56,020 bases of DNA from UBA7985 sp049612785 (GTDB taxonomy: Bacteria > Pseudomonadota > Alphaproteobacteria > UBA7985), in NCBI GenBank assembly GCA_049612785.1, contig JBMZBW010000005.1, positions 1-56,020 on the forward strand, read 5' to 3'. Positions within the stretch are counted from its first letter, which is position 1; each line of letters opens with the position of its first letter. Position numbers and translations under genes: made by a program. Shown here piece by piece: positions 1 to 8,829 of this stretch. The notes under the pieces are model-generated. The model was not told the origin of the DNA. It saw nothing but the letters and a program-made list of their open reading frames with translations, and ran no database searches.

Positions 1-248
1 TTTTCATCTAATACCAAAATCTTATTTTCTTATAATTTCTACCTAAACCGAGATAAAATTATGGAGACTTTGCTCTTACGAATCCGGATTAATTTAACTT
101 CAGTATTACTTAAAAATTTAAAGAATTTTACGGGAGCGCATAATGTCGCCAAGCGCATATTGCGAATCAATCTGGAGACATATTGGCAGTTATGAATATA
201 TCAGTTTGGCACTCGATTTTAGGCAACCATAACCATTCAAATCTGCGG
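1..248. other. AT-rich intergenic stretch, no gene seen
   Basis: This left edge is strongly AT-rich compared with the genes that follow and holds no credible coding frame. It lies beyond the 3' end of the leftward MFS gene. No clear terminator hairpin or tRNA was recognised. Confidence 0.6.
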
Positions 249-1418
249 TTAAACTGGATCTTCATTCGGAGCAGCTGGGATGTCTTTTCCGAGGAAGAAA
301 ATGAGGGCGGAAAGCCCCAGAATCAGAAGTGAGAACAACGGCAATATTATTGGGCCGAATGTTTCATAAACTGCACCTCCACCCACGGCCCCCAGCCCCT
401 GGCCACCAAAGAACGCGGAAGCATTAAGCGCCAGAGCCAGCTGAGCACGGGGGCCTGAAGTAGCGATCAGGCGGGCCTGCAGCGGTGCCAAACACAAGGA
501 CCACCCCAGCCCCATGAGCACGAGGGCGGAAAGCGAAAACCAAAGCATTTGGGGCAGGATCCAAAGCAGAACGAAGCAAAGTGCGGTAGAGACCATACCC
601 AACAGGATGGTTTGATCGCGTCCGATAAACTTGAGGATGGGTGCGGATAAGGCATTTCCAGCCGTTGAAGCAATCCCAGACGCCAGCAAAATGGGCACGA
701 CGGCCCACCTCGGCGTTTCAGCCACTTCAACCAGCCAGAAAGAGACCATAGCGAAAGTAAGGAACCCGCCTGAGATCAGCAGAAGCGTCGTGAAGATTGA
801 CAGTGCCGTTGCGCGATCAGCGACGATGGCCCGCATAGCCTTGACCGAGGCACGGGTGCCCCTCACGCCAGCAGGAACGCCCAAAGCCAAGCCAATGGTA
901 GCGGCAAAGGCTGCTCCGCCCGATACAAACCACGCGGCTCGCCACCCGGCTAGGGTGCCAACAAAGCTGGCAATCGGCAGAGCGAGGATGAGCGATGCTG
1001 TGAGGCCTGTAAATACAACAGAGAGCGCAGCCGGTCGCTGAGCTTCGGGCACCATCGAAGCAGCAATAACAGTCGTCGTCGGCATGATGGACGACGCTCC
1101 CACAGCCATCACGATCCGCGCAATCATGGCTTGTTCCCATGTCTGGGAGAGCCCTAACCCACAAGCACCCAATCCCAGCAAACTCATGGACGTGAGCAGC
1201 ACCATGCGCCGGGGCCAGTGGCCAATGAGAATTTGCGCCAGCAAAGCACCAATCGCGATGGAAAAGGAGAACGACCACACCAGAGCGGCAATTGCGTCTG
1301 CTGACACGCCCAGACCGCTCCGCATTTCAACCTGCACGCCGATGATGGTCAAAGACCCCCAGCTCGCGCAGAACTGCGTAAACGCCAAGAGCACAAGTAC
1401 CGGCCAAGCACGTCCCAT
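249..1418 (-). CDS. MFS transporter
   Basis: The 389-residue protein is almost entirely hydrophobic, with about twelve membrane segments and a short polar C-terminal tail, as in drug/metabolite antiporters of the major facilitator superfamily. A motif-A-like loop between segments 2 and 3 reads GHWPRRMVLL. It is the last gene in the leftward series molybdenum hydroxylase - MoaD-like - extradiol dioxygenase - FAH - RidA. The gap to RidA is about 245 bases, so it may have its own promoter. By position it could import the substrate of that pathway or export a product; this is inference and the substrate cannot be read from the sequence. Confidence 0.85.
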   Translation of the reverse strand: MGRAWPVLVLLAFTQFCASWGSLTIIGVQVEMRSGLGVSADAIAALVWSFSFSIAIGALLAQILIGHWPRRMVLLTSMSLLGLGACGLGLSQTWEQAMIARIVMAVGASSIMPTTTVIAASMVPEAQRPAALSVVFTGLTASLILALPIASFVGTLAGWRAAWFVSGGAAFAATIGLALGVPAGVRGTRASVKAMRAIVADRATALSIFTTLLLISGGFLTFAMVSFWLVEVAETPRWAVVPILLASGIASTAGNALSAPILKFIGRDQTILLGMVSTALCFVLLWILPQMLWFSLSALVLMGLGWSLCLAPLQARLIATSGPRAQLALALNASAFFGGQGLGAVGGGAVYETFGPIILPLFSLLILGLSALIFFLGKDIPAAPNEDPV

Positions 1419-1662
1419 GTTGTCGCCTCTCTCTCATGGTTTGGCGCGACGAAGGGATCAGATGGCGAATGAGAACGCGCCGCACGCACAAACTAATTCG
1501 CAGTGATGATGCGGCTTCTCAAGCCAGCGGACAACTGAATGAAGCCCCAGTGCCGGCTTCCAAAGACTTCAGGAACTCAAAAACTTCGCTTGAGGGTAAT
1601 GAAACCTGCCAAAGCGGTGGTGTCACCTGACCAGTGGCGATTGCGTCGTGAGATCTGCGCCT

Positions 1663-2043
1663 TCAGCCCAAAACCGCCATGGCAACCAGTTGGAAGCGAC
1701 ACGCACCCGGCAAATCGACCTGATGGGCCTGCCGCGCCGGGCGATGCATCTCGTCCGGCCAAAGTCGCGTCCAGTGTTCGTTGGCGAAAGCGCGGTCCTG
1801 CCGATCCGCAAAGTAGAGGTCAACCTTGACCACATCCTGCAGCTCTGCACCGCCCTCAGCCAAAATGATGGGCAATTGCTCAAAGGCCAACTGAATTTGG
1901 GTCGCTGCCTCTGCAGGGTACTCCCCGGTATTTCGGTCTTTTCCCAGCACACCAGAAGTCACCAGTATACCGCGGTGAACAGCTGCATTTGGTACTGGAT
2001 TGCGGTGTTGTGCGGCATCCTTGGCGTAAATCGACTGCACCAC
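1663..2043 (-). CDS. RidA/YjgF-family enamine or imine deaminase
   Basis: This 126-residue protein has the family's size and pattern: ILVTSGVLG near residue 27, an EGGAELQDVVKVDLYF stretch in the middle, and the RPAR segment with a hydrophobic last strand. RidA proteins hydrolyse reactive enamines and imines, and one branch contains 2-aminomuconate deaminases of aromatic degradation. The start is GTG, immediately after the stop codon of the FAH gene, so translation is probably coupled. Next to a ring-cleavage dioxygenase and an FAH-family enzyme, a deaminating step on a nitrogen-containing ring-fission product is plausible, but substrate and exact reaction are inferred. Confidence 0.85.
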   Translation of the reverse strand: MVQSIYAKDAAQHRNPVPNAAVHRGILVTSGVLGKDRNTGEYPAEAATQIQLAFEQLPIILAEGGAELQDVVKVDLYFADRQDRAFANEHWTRLWPDEMHRPARQAHQVDLPGACRFQLVAMAVLG

Positions 2044-3030
2044 TTAAGCACCACCTTTCTGATGTCGGATCGGATTCTCGAGCCGACCTAAAGGATCGAT
2101 TTCGATTGAGATTGTCCCCTGCTGCTGACCGATAAGCACGCTCTTATGGCCGCGAGGAAACTTCTCGTTACCCTTACCCGTGGTTCCGAAACTCAGCAGA
2201 TCACCGGGCCGCAGGGTAAAATACTGGCTGGCTTCGGCGATGCAGCGCTGAATGGGGAAGCGATAGTTCCCCGTATGATCCTGGGTAAAGACATCTTCGT
2301 TGAGACGACCGGTGACGTGAAGGTCATTGGGGTCGGCGATTTCATCCGCTGTGGTGATCCATGGTCCCATAGGCCCAAAGGTATCTGTGCCCTTCGAGCG
2401 CGTATGATAGACGAAAAAAGCGTCCCTATCGTCGTCACCGTGCAGTCGCCGCCACCCATAGAACTCGGGCCTGGCCATATCGGGGGGATATGTCACGGCA
2501 ATTGAGTCCTTCATGAACTTCAAACCGTGGCTGGTGACGTCATTGTGGATCAGAAAGCCGAAAATCACGTCGAGCGCGTCTTCTTCTTTAATATTCTTCG
2601 CGCGCTTGCCGATGACCGCACAGACTTCCGGCTCCGGGATTACGGCACCCCACTCCGGATCAACGACGATCTCTTTGCCTGAACCAATCATGCAAGAAGG
2701 CGGCTTTAGGAAAAAATTCGGCACACCGGGGTCGACATGCGCGTTTCTCATCAGCTCCTTGTTATTGAATGCAACGTTCAGGATCATCGAGGGATTAGGC
2801 AGCGGCGGTGCCCAGTCGGTATCATCTTCAGGCTCACCCGGCAGCGCATCGGGATTGAGTTTGCCCAGCAACTCAGGCTGCTCATCTGTTGCCCGCACCA
2901 GGCTCAAAACATCGTCAATCCGACCAAAGCCAGCGGCCTCGGTCACGTCTGCAAGGACGCGAACAGCTCCATCAGAGCCTCGAACAATGGCCTGTTCCCG
3001 GCCATTCAGGTATCGGGTGCCAAATTTCAT
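2044..3030 (-). CDS. Fumarylacetoacetate hydrolase (FAH)-family protein
   Basis: The protein has 328 residues. The C-terminal two thirds carry the FAH fold signature: a metal-site PEPEVCAVIG segment around residue 130, an IHNDVTSHG stretch, KGTDTFGPMGPWI around residue 215, and a C-terminal FGTTGKG loop. Family members are acylpyruvate hydrolases, decarboxylases or isomerases acting on ring-cleavage products. The gene sits directly between the extradiol dioxygenase (6-base gap) and RidA (adjacent), so it probably works on the dioxygenase product. It has a reasonable AGGG ribosome site before its ATG. Which of the FAH reactions it catalyses cannot be told from sequence. Confidence 0.88.
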   Translation of the reverse strand: MKFGTRYLNGREQAIVRGSDGAVRVLADVTEAAGFGRIDDVLSLVRATDEQPELLGKLNPDALPGEPEDDTDWAPPLPNPSMILNVAFNNKELMRNAHVDPGVPNFFLKPPSCMIGSGKEIVVDPEWGAVIPEPEVCAVIGKRAKNIKEEDALDVIFGFLIHNDVTSHGLKFMKDSIAVTYPPDMARPEFYGWRRLHGDDDRDAFFVYHTRSKGTDTFGPMGPWITTADEIADPNDLHVTGRLNEDVFTQDHTGNYRFPIQRCIAEASQYFTLRPGDLLSFGTTGKGNEKFPRGHKSVLIGQQQGTISIEIDPLGRLENPIRHQKGGA

Positions 3031-3036
3031 AACCGC

Positions 3037-4044
3037 TTACCCTTTTGCCAGATAGTCTTCGAGCGTTACCGGGGGTGCATTCAGCGTTGGCGGGGTAACG
3101 GTGACACCTGCGAAGTCGGACGCCTCGTAAAACCACTTTTTCGGCGCTGGAAAGCCCCAGATCTGAGACCGGCGCGTATCGCTGAGATCCCAGCGGGTCG
3201 GCGGGTGGTCCTGATCAATCACGTTATAATGACTGGTAAAGGTCTCCACCCGATGCCCATCCGGATCGCGATAGTAGACAAAAAAGGCGTTCCCAATCCC
3301 GTGTCGGCCCGGCGCACGGTCCATCGTGCTCGCCAACCCCAGAGATGCCATGACATCCGCCCCATGAATCACGTTGGCGATTTCGGGAGTATGAAAGGCA
3401 AAGTGGTGCAGCCTTGGCCCCGCTCCGTTGGAATAGACCACGTCCTGCGTGTTGTTCTTTCGCTTTAGCCAGACGCCCCAAAGCTCGTCTGACCCATCTG
3501 TCGCTGTGTATTCCGTCAGCCGAAAGCCCAGATCGATGTACCAGTCGTAGGCCGCCTGCACGTCATGGGTCGCGATTTGCACGTGATCGAGGAAAACCAG
3601 CTTGCCGCCAGCATGCGTGTGAAAGTGCCGCATGCGGTTTTCGGGGCCCGGCATGGTGGCGTTAAACTCAACCGGAACGCCAACGGCATCAACAACTCTG
3701 AGCGTCAGCCCCTGAAAAGGGCGCTCGACCCATTCAGGCTGATCGCCCCTCTGCGAAAACCAGTCGAAGGCGCGTCGCAGGTCATCGTCTGAGAACATCC
3801 GATAGCCGATTGCCGTGACTTCGCCGGGACCGTCACGCTCGACCTTCTCAAAGCACAGCGAGTGGTGGCCAATCTCTTCAATCGCGCGCAGACACAGGTG
3901 CGTCGCGCTATGCTCCGTGACCTCCAGCCCCAGACCTGACTCATAGAAATATCGCGTGGCGTCCAGATCCCGGCTGGTCAGCACAACATGGCTCAAACGG
4001 GTGATGTTAAAAGGAACATCTGCCACAGGGTTGTTCAGTACCAC
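3037..4044 (-). CDS. HpaD-like type I extradiol ring-cleavage dioxygenase (VOC fold)
   Basis: Two VOC modules are visible. The C-terminal one aligns well, by memory, with 3,4-dihydroxyphenylacetate 2,3-dioxygenase (HpaD/HPCD). The start chosen is the GTG at 4044, which has GAGGGAG about ten bases upstream; an in-frame TTG at 4071 lacks such a site. With this start the numbering falls almost on Brevibacterium HPCD. The Fe ligands are H154 (LDHVQIA), H214 (GPRLHHFAF) and E267 (HRVETF), and W192, R243, H248 and Y257 are kept. However, the acid/base H200 is Gln (NTQDVVY), N157 is Gln and R293 is Ser. The enzyme is therefore probably metal-binding but acts on a different substrate or with different chemistry from homoprotocatechuate cleavage. 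It lies in the molybdenum hydroxylase operon. Confidence 0.85.
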   Translation of the reverse strand: MVLNNPVADVPFNITRLSHVVLTSRDLDATRYFYESGLGLEVTEHSATHLCLRAIEEIGHHSLCFEKVERDGPGEVTAIGYRMFSDDDLRRAFDWFSQRGDQPEWVERPFQGLTLRVVDAVGVPVEFNATMPGPENRMRHFHTHAGGKLVFLDHVQIATHDVQAAYDWYIDLGFRLTEYTATDGSDELWGVWLKRKNNTQDVVYSNGAGPRLHHFAFHTPEIANVIHGADVMASLGLASTMDRAPGRHGIGNAFFVYYRDPDGHRVETFTSHYNVIDQDHPPTRWDLSDTRRSQIWGFPAPKKWFYEASDFAGVTVTPPTLNAPPVTLEDYLAKG

Positions 4045-4154
4045 AGATCCCACACTCCCTCGCGCAACCAACCCGCCGATCCCGGTGAGGAGATGAGCAA
4101 GCCGGAGAATTCGACTTTAGGCGTGGGAAAGCCTGCCTGAGCAACCGAAGATGA

Positions 4155-4400
4155 TCAACCGCCAACCATATAGGGGAGCAAAACCACCTCGTTTTCCGGA
4201 CTGATCTCCGTAAACCAGGCATTGCCATAAATAACCCCATCGAGCGCAACAGATACGCCGCGATCGATCTGAGGTTTGAGCTCCGGGTAATGGATGACGA
4301 GTTGATCCAGCATCTGTTTGAAGGTGCTCGCTTCAACCTCCACCCACTCCCTGCCGTCAGCAAAGACGCGCAGGGAGCCCCAGAGTTTGACCCGTATCAC
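4155..4400 (-). CDS. MoaD/ThiS-like beta-grasp protein ending in Gly-Gly
   Basis: This 81-residue protein has the ubiquitin-like sulfur-carrier layout: a first strand IRVKLWGSLR, a central helix, and an LPYMVGG C-terminus with the diglycine that is adenylated and thiocarboxylated in MoaD and ThiS. It overlaps the molybdenum hydroxylase large subunit by four bases (ATGA), so the two are translationally coupled. This suggests a role tied to that enzyme, such as molybdopterin dithiolene synthesis or delivery of the sulfido ligand; that is inference. A dedicated carrier inside a hydroxylase operon is not the usual moa-operon setting. No E1-like MoeB/ThiF or MoaE partner is present in the window. 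Confidence 0.8.
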   Translation of the reverse strand: MIRVKLWGSLRVFADGREWVEVEASTFKQMLDQLVIHYPELKPQIDRGVSVALDGVIYGNAWFTEISPENEVVLLPYMVGG

Positions 4401-6640
4401 GCCTGATCAGCCAAAGCCTTGAGCAGGCGCGGCGGGGACATCGGCAGTTCGGTCATCCGAACGTGGGCCGCACGGGAAACGGCATTGGCCAATGCAGCCA
4501 ACGGCGGCACGATGGGAGTCTCACCCACACCGCGAACACCGTACGGATGGCCAGGGTTCGGGATTTCCAGAATCACCGTCTCAATCGACGGCAGGTCAGA
4601 CGCCACCGGGATACGGTAGTCGAGGAAGCCCGGGTTCTGTAACCGACCGTCTTCGCCGTAAATGTACTCTTCGTTCAGCGCCCAACCGATACCCTGCACG
4701 GCACCGCCCTGCATCTGTCCTTCGACGTAATCAGGGTGGACCGCTTTACCGGCATCCTGGAACACGGTGTAGCGAAGAACGGTGGTTGCGCCGGTTTCAG
4801 GGTCAACTTCAGTATCCACCAAATGCACGCCAAAGCTCACGCCGGCACCATCGGCATTAACCTCATGGTGGCCAGCAATCGGCCCACCAGTGGAGCCTGC
4901 AATCGCGGCAATTTCCTTGAGCGACATGGGCGGATGCTCACCGGCGTTTGGTCCCGCTGGCTTCGCATATCCGTCTTCCCAATAGACCGCGTCTTCGTCG
5001 ATACCCCACAGCTTTGCTACGCGACCACACATCTCTTTGATCGCGGCGCGGGCTGCTTCAATGGTGGCGAGGCCAACAGCGAAGGTCACGCGGCTACCGT
5101 CCGTTACATCATTAAAGCCCAGTGATGTTGTATCAGCGATGACCGTGCGCACCTTGTCGTAAGGAATGCCCAGCTCTTCCGCCGCCATCATGGAAATGGA
5201 CGCACGCGAGCCACCGATGTCCGGGTTGCCTTCAACCACGCCAACCGTGCCATCGTCGTTGAGATTCAGCGAGACACAGGTGTTGCCCCCAAAGTTGAAC
5301 CAGAAGCCGCAAGAAAGCCCCCGTCCCTGGTTCGGACCCAGCGGCGCAGAGTAATGCGGGTGTGCCTTGGCCGCTTCGAGCGTTGCCACGAGGCCGATCT
5401 CGTCAAAGGTCGGACCGTAGGAAGAAAGCGTACCCTTGCGCGCTGCGTTTTGGATACGGACATCCAGCGGATCAAGATCAAGATCCTGACAGAGCTCATC
5501 CACCACGCTCTCGACCGCAAAAATAGCCGTTGGCGCACCGGGGGCACGGTAAGCGGCTTCTTTGGGTCGGTTGGTCAGCACGTTCCAACCCTGTGTCTGC
5601 ACGGCTTCGAGGTCGTAGGCTGCGAAAGCAGACTGCGCGCCCATCGTCACTGTCCCAGATGGGAATGCACCACCCTGATAGCGCAGCTGCGCGCTGCCCG
5701 CTGTAATCCGGCCATCCTTGGTCATGCCGATTTTCACGTCCATCGAGGTCGAAGCCGTTGGGCCGGTCGCGCGCAGGACTTCTTCCCGCGTCATGACAAT
5801 CTTGACCGGCTTGCCAGCCTTGCGAGACAGCGCAAGCGCCACCGGCTCGATAAAGGTCGTTGTCTTGCCACCAAAGCCACCGCCGATCTCGGAGGAGGTC
5901 ACGCGCAGTTGGCTCGCGTCGATGCCAAGGATCTCAGCACAGTTTGCCCGCACCATGTATTGACCCTGGGTACAGCACCACAACTCGCCTTTACCATCAG
6001 CACCAAGCGTACCCATACAGGCATGGGGTTCGATATAGCCCTGGTGGGTTGCAGCGGTCTTGAACGTCCGGGAAATAACCTTGTCAGCCTTGGCGAAACC
6101 CGCATCCAGATCACCGTGACCAAACTCAAAGTAAGACGTCACATTCTCCGAAAACCCCTCTGGAACACTTTCCAGCGCCCGGCCAGCCTGCACAACCGGA
6201 GCATCAGGTTTCATAGCCTCATCAACGTCGGTGACATGGGGCAGGATCTCATAGTCGACCTTGATCAACCGGATTGCTTGACGGGCGATAGACTTGCTGG
6301 TTGCGGCCACGGCTGCGACAGCATGCCCGTCGTAAAGCACTTTTTCCCGCGCCAGACAGTTATCGCGGATGTCCGCAAAATCCTCGTCATCGGTCTCCGC
6401 AAAATCGGCGGACGTCACCACTGCCTTTACGCCCGCGAGTGCAAGCGCCTCGCTGGTATCGATGGACTTGATGCGCGCATGGGCGTGGGGGCTGCGCAAA
6501 ATGCGGCCATGGAGCATGCCTGGGGCCGAAACATCGGCTCCGTAAGCGGCCTTTCCCGTAACCTTGTCACGCCCATCGGGTCGGGCCAGTCGGGTACCAA
6601 CGACTTTGAAGTCGCGCTTGATTGGGTCATGGATGTTCAT
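4397..6640 (-). CDS. Molybdenum hydroxylase large subunit (xanthine dehydrogenase family)
   Basis: The 747-residue protein is a complete molybdopterin-cytosine-dinucleotide-type subunit. An N-terminal GTRLARPDGRDKVTGKA motif opens the hammerhead domain. IGGGFGGKTT lies near residue 250, and the C-terminal GVRGVGETPIVPPL segment contains the glutamate that acts as catalytic base in the family. Enzymes of this family hydroxylate aromatic N-heterocycles, purines or aldehydes using water. A GGGGGAA ribosome site precedes the ATG. The small and FAD subunits lie immediately upstream and the MoaD-like gene overlaps the 3' end. The downstream extradiol, FAH and RidA genes argue for a heteroaromatic substrate rather than a purine or CO, but this is inferred. 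Confidence 0.93.
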   Translation of the reverse strand: MNIHDPIKRDFKVVGTRLARPDGRDKVTGKAAYGADVSAPGMLHGRILRSPHAHARIKSIDTSEALALAGVKAVVTSADFAETDDEDFADIRDNCLAREKVLYDGHAVAAVAATSKSIARQAIRLIKVDYEILPHVTDVDEAMKPDAPVVQAGRALESVPEGFSENVTSYFEFGHGDLDAGFAKADKVISRTFKTAATHQGYIEPHACMGTLGADGKGELWCCTQGQYMVRANCAEILGIDASQLRVTSSEIGGGFGGKTTTFIEPVALALSRKAGKPVKIVMTREEVLRATGPTASTSMDVKIGMTKDGRITAGSAQLRYQGGAFPSGTVTMGAQSAFAAYDLEAVQTQGWNVLTNRPKEAAYRAPGAPTAIFAVESVVDELCQDLDLDPLDVRIQNAARKGTLSSYGPTFDEIGLVATLEAAKAHPHYSAPLGPNQGRGLSCGFWFNFGGNTCVSLNLNDDGTVGVVEGNPDIGGSRASISMMAAEELGIPYDKVRTVIADTTSLGFNDVTDGSRVTFAVGLATIEAARAAIKEMCGRVAKLWGIDEDAVYWEDGYAKPAGPNAGEHPPMSLKEIAAIAGSTGGPIAGHHEVNADGAGVSFGVHLVDTEVDPETGATTVLRYTVFQDAGKAVHPDYVEGQMQGGAVQGIGWALNEEYIYGEDGRLQNPGFLDYRIPVASDLPSIETVILEIPNPGHPYGVRGVGETPIVPPLAALANAVSRAAHVRMTELPMSPPRLLKALADQA

Positions 6641-6643
6641 GGA

Positions 6644-7120
6644 TCAGTTCCCCCGCATTTCAGCGGCAGCGGATTGCACTGCTTTGATGATTTTGTCGTA
6701 GCCCGTGCAGCGGCACAGGTTACCCGCCAGCCAATAGCGGATTTCCGTTTCGCTTGGGTCTGGGTTCTTTTCGAGAAGTGATTTAGCGGCGACCAGAATA
6801 CCCGGCGTACAAACACCGCATTGGAGCGCGGCTTTGTCGATGAATGCCTGCTGTAGCGGGTGAAGGTTCTCGCCATCGGCCATCCCTTCGATGGTCTCGA
6901 TCTCCGCGCCCTCGGCCTCAACCCCGAGAACAAGGCAAGAGCACACAAGGCGACCATTGAGGGTCACGCTGCAGGCCCCGCAATCACCTGTGCCGCAGCC
7001 TTCTTTGGCACCCGTCAAGCTCAGCCGATCACGCAAAACGTCCAGCAGGCTTTCGTCAGCCTGACACAGGAACTCAGTAGCATCACCGTTGATGGTTGTT
7101 TCTACAGGAATCGCTTTCAT
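6644..7120 (-). CDS. Molybdenum hydroxylase [2Fe-2S] subunit
   Basis: This 158-residue protein has both iron-sulfur domains of the CoxS/XdhC-like small subunit. The plant-ferredoxin-type site is GCGTGDCGAC followed by a later Cys (VCSC) around residues 42-63. The helical second site is QCGVCTPG plus LCRCTGY around residues 100-141. It carries electrons from the Mo site to FAD. The length is normal and the start has GGAG about seven bases upstream. It sits three bases before the large-subunit ATG and two bases after the FAD subunit, forming a tight M-S-L set. Confidence 0.95.
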   Translation of the reverse strand: MKAIPVETTINGDATEFLCQADESLLDVLRDRLSLTGAKEGCGTGDCGACSVTLNGRLVCSCLVLGVEAEGAEIETIEGMADGENLHPLQQAFIDKAALQCGVCTPGILVAAKSLLEKNPDPSETEIRYWLAGNLCRCTGYDKIIKAVQSAAAEMRGN

Positions 7121-7122
7121 GT

Positions 7123-7980
7123 TCAGTCTCCAGCACGGGATTGCGCGATCAGCGCAGCACGGCGCGCGAGCACGCCTGCAGTTTTGGTGCGGAATTCGAT
7201 GGTTCCGCGCTTGTCATCAATCGGGGAACAGGCGGCTTCGACAGCTGCAGTCATTGCATCAAGCGCTGAGTCGTCCAGTTTTGAACCCACAAGAGCAGCC
7301 CCAGCAGCCTCGACCAACCGCACAGTTGGAGCAACCGCTCCCACGGCCACCCGCGCAGCCAAACAGGTTCCATCCGCATCCAGAGCCAAGCTCACTGCTG
7401 CCGAAGAAACAGCAATGTCCATTTCTGTACGAGGGATGAAGCGCAAATAAGCATCCGAAGCCCTGTCAGGCCGTGCCGGTAAAAGCACTGATGAGACAAA
7501 CTCACCTTTGGCCAGCGAGGTTTTGCCCGGCCCGGTCGGAATGTCGGCGACCGGAACATCGCGGGTCCCGCCCGGACTTTGCACGCGGGCTATTGCATCC
7601 GCCGCGATCATCGCGGGAACAGAATCTGCTGCCGGGGATCCATTGCACAGATTGCCGACCATCGTTGCCCGGCCCTGAACCTGCGTAGACCCGATCAGCT
7701 CAACAGCCTCGACAACACCCGGCCACAGGGCCTGAACGCCTGAATGCTCGCCCAAAGCAGCGCCGGGAACCGCGGCTCCGATCCGAAATCCACCATCTTC
7801 TTCGACAATCTCGCGCATACCGTCGAGATGCTTCAGGTCGACCAGCAAATCTGGCTCTACAACCTCCGACTTGAGCTGGACCAGAACGTCCGTTCCGCCA
7901 GCCAGAATTCTGGCCAGTCCTTGCTCTTCATAAAGCGCCTTGGCGGCGGCTTCGAAGCTTTCGGGTCGTAAATATCTCAT
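7123..7980 (-). CDS. Molybdenum hydroxylase FAD-binding subunit
   Basis: The protein has 285 residues from the ATG at 7980, which has a GGGGAA site eight bases upstream; the ATG nine bases earlier would lie directly on that site. The CoxM/XDH-B pattern is clear: LARILAGGTDVLVQLKSE for the first FAD loop, and the second loop ATMVGNLCNGSPAADSVPAM around residues 105-125, followed by the C-terminal CO-dehydrogenase flavoprotein domain. It is the first gene of the leftward operon and passes electrons to the final acceptor. No regulator gene is adjacent. Confidence 0.94.
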   Translation of the reverse strand: MRYLRPESFEAAAKALYEEQGLARILAGGTDVLVQLKSEVVEPDLLVDLKHLDGMREIVEEDGGFRIGAAVPGAALGEHSGVQALWPGVVEAVELIGSTQVQGRATMVGNLCNGSPAADSVPAMIAADAIARVQSPGGTRDVPVADIPTGPGKTSLAKGEFVSSVLLPARPDRASDAYLRFIPRTEMDIAVSSAAVSLALDADGTCLAARVAVGAVAPTVRLVEAAGAALVGSKLDDSALDAMTAAVEAACSPIDDKRGTIEFRTKTAGVLARRAALIAQSRAGD

Positions 7981-8176
7981 GCAAAACATTCCCCTATTTG
8001 GCAGGGAAAAACTCCCCTACCCGTGAAGCGCGCTGGACGTGAGCCTAAAGCAGGCCGCATCCGCATCTAAAAGGGTTAGTGCAAGGACAGCCTCCGGTCT
8101 ACTGCAAAGGCAGTCGCAGACTTAGCTGTCAGCGACCTTCGCTGTTTGATCCAAAAGGCTGCAGTAGGGCGTGTTG
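7981..8176. promoter_or_regulatory. Probable promoter region of the molybdenum hydroxylase operon
   Basis: This 196-base gap separates the operon's first gene from the leftward small membrane protein upstream. It holds the ribosome site GGGGAA at the left end and two near repeats of a CCCCTA string. No clear regulator site or terminator hairpin was identified, so the promoter role rests on position alone. Confidence 0.35.
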
Positions 8177-8626
8177 CTAGCCGGCTGAAAAAGCGATTGC
8201 CGCGCCTGCAAGGGCAAGAAACAAACCGACCCGACCCGCGACAGCAAGGTTACCCATTAGCTGCGCATTGGGCGGACGATTTCCGCGGCTCGCCGCCGCC
8301 ATGTGCAGATTGGCGTAGACTGACACACCGGCAATCAGGGTCGCGCCCAGAAGTTTGGCGTAAAAGGCACCATTGGCCCACCACAGGCTGTGCACCTGAA
8401 AACCACCATAGAGCTGGATCGTCAGCCAAAGACCCGTGATCCACAATAAAGCAATCGCCAAGAGACCGATGAGGCCCATGTTACGCATGGCCTTTGCCGT
8501 TGGTGCAGATGGAGGCTCGCCCGCGGCCATGTGCGTGCGCTGAATGACGATACTTCCAACAGCAATCCCACCGGCCAACAGAAGTGACAAGAAGTGGATA
8601 AACTTCAGAATAACCACGATGAGCAT
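8177..8626 (-). CDS. Small four-helix membrane protein, CopD/DUF-like
   Basis: With the ATG at 8626, which has GGAGG eight to nine bases upstream, the protein is 149 residues with four hydrophobic segments (about 1-22, 48-68, 83-103 and 125-146). The first segment has a His in FIHFLSLLLAGG, as in CopD-like and heme or quinone-associated four-helix proteins. I do not recognise a specific family. It is transcribed towards the molybdenum hydroxylase operon with a 196-base gap and is divergent from a GST gene. No function is assigned. Confidence 0.75.
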   Translation of the reverse strand: MLIVVILKFIHFLSLLLAGGIAVGSIVIQRTHMAAGEPPSAPTAKAMRNMGLIGLLAIALLWITGLWLTIQLYGGFQVHSLWWANGAFYAKLLGATLIAGVSVYANLHMAAASRGNRPPNAQLMGNLAVAGRVGLFLALAGAAIAFSAG

Positions 8627-8829
8627 CTCGCATCCTCCGATATTTTTTCCACTCAACCATCCCATAAAATCAGAAACTGGCGAAATAGAATTCGACAAAA
8701 AGAGGCGCCTTATTTTGCTGTGAGACACAATCTGTTTCTTGAGATTAAATAATCATCATTCATTTTCTAGGATTTTAATGTTGATGATATTCTGAAACTC
8801 CCATTCTTTGAGAATAAGAAAGCCTCACT

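Noticed and set aside
5354..6781. 475-codon open frame on the plus strand
   Set aside because: It lies antisense to the well-supported molybdenum hydroxylase large subunit, has no family features and reflects GC-rich codon structure.
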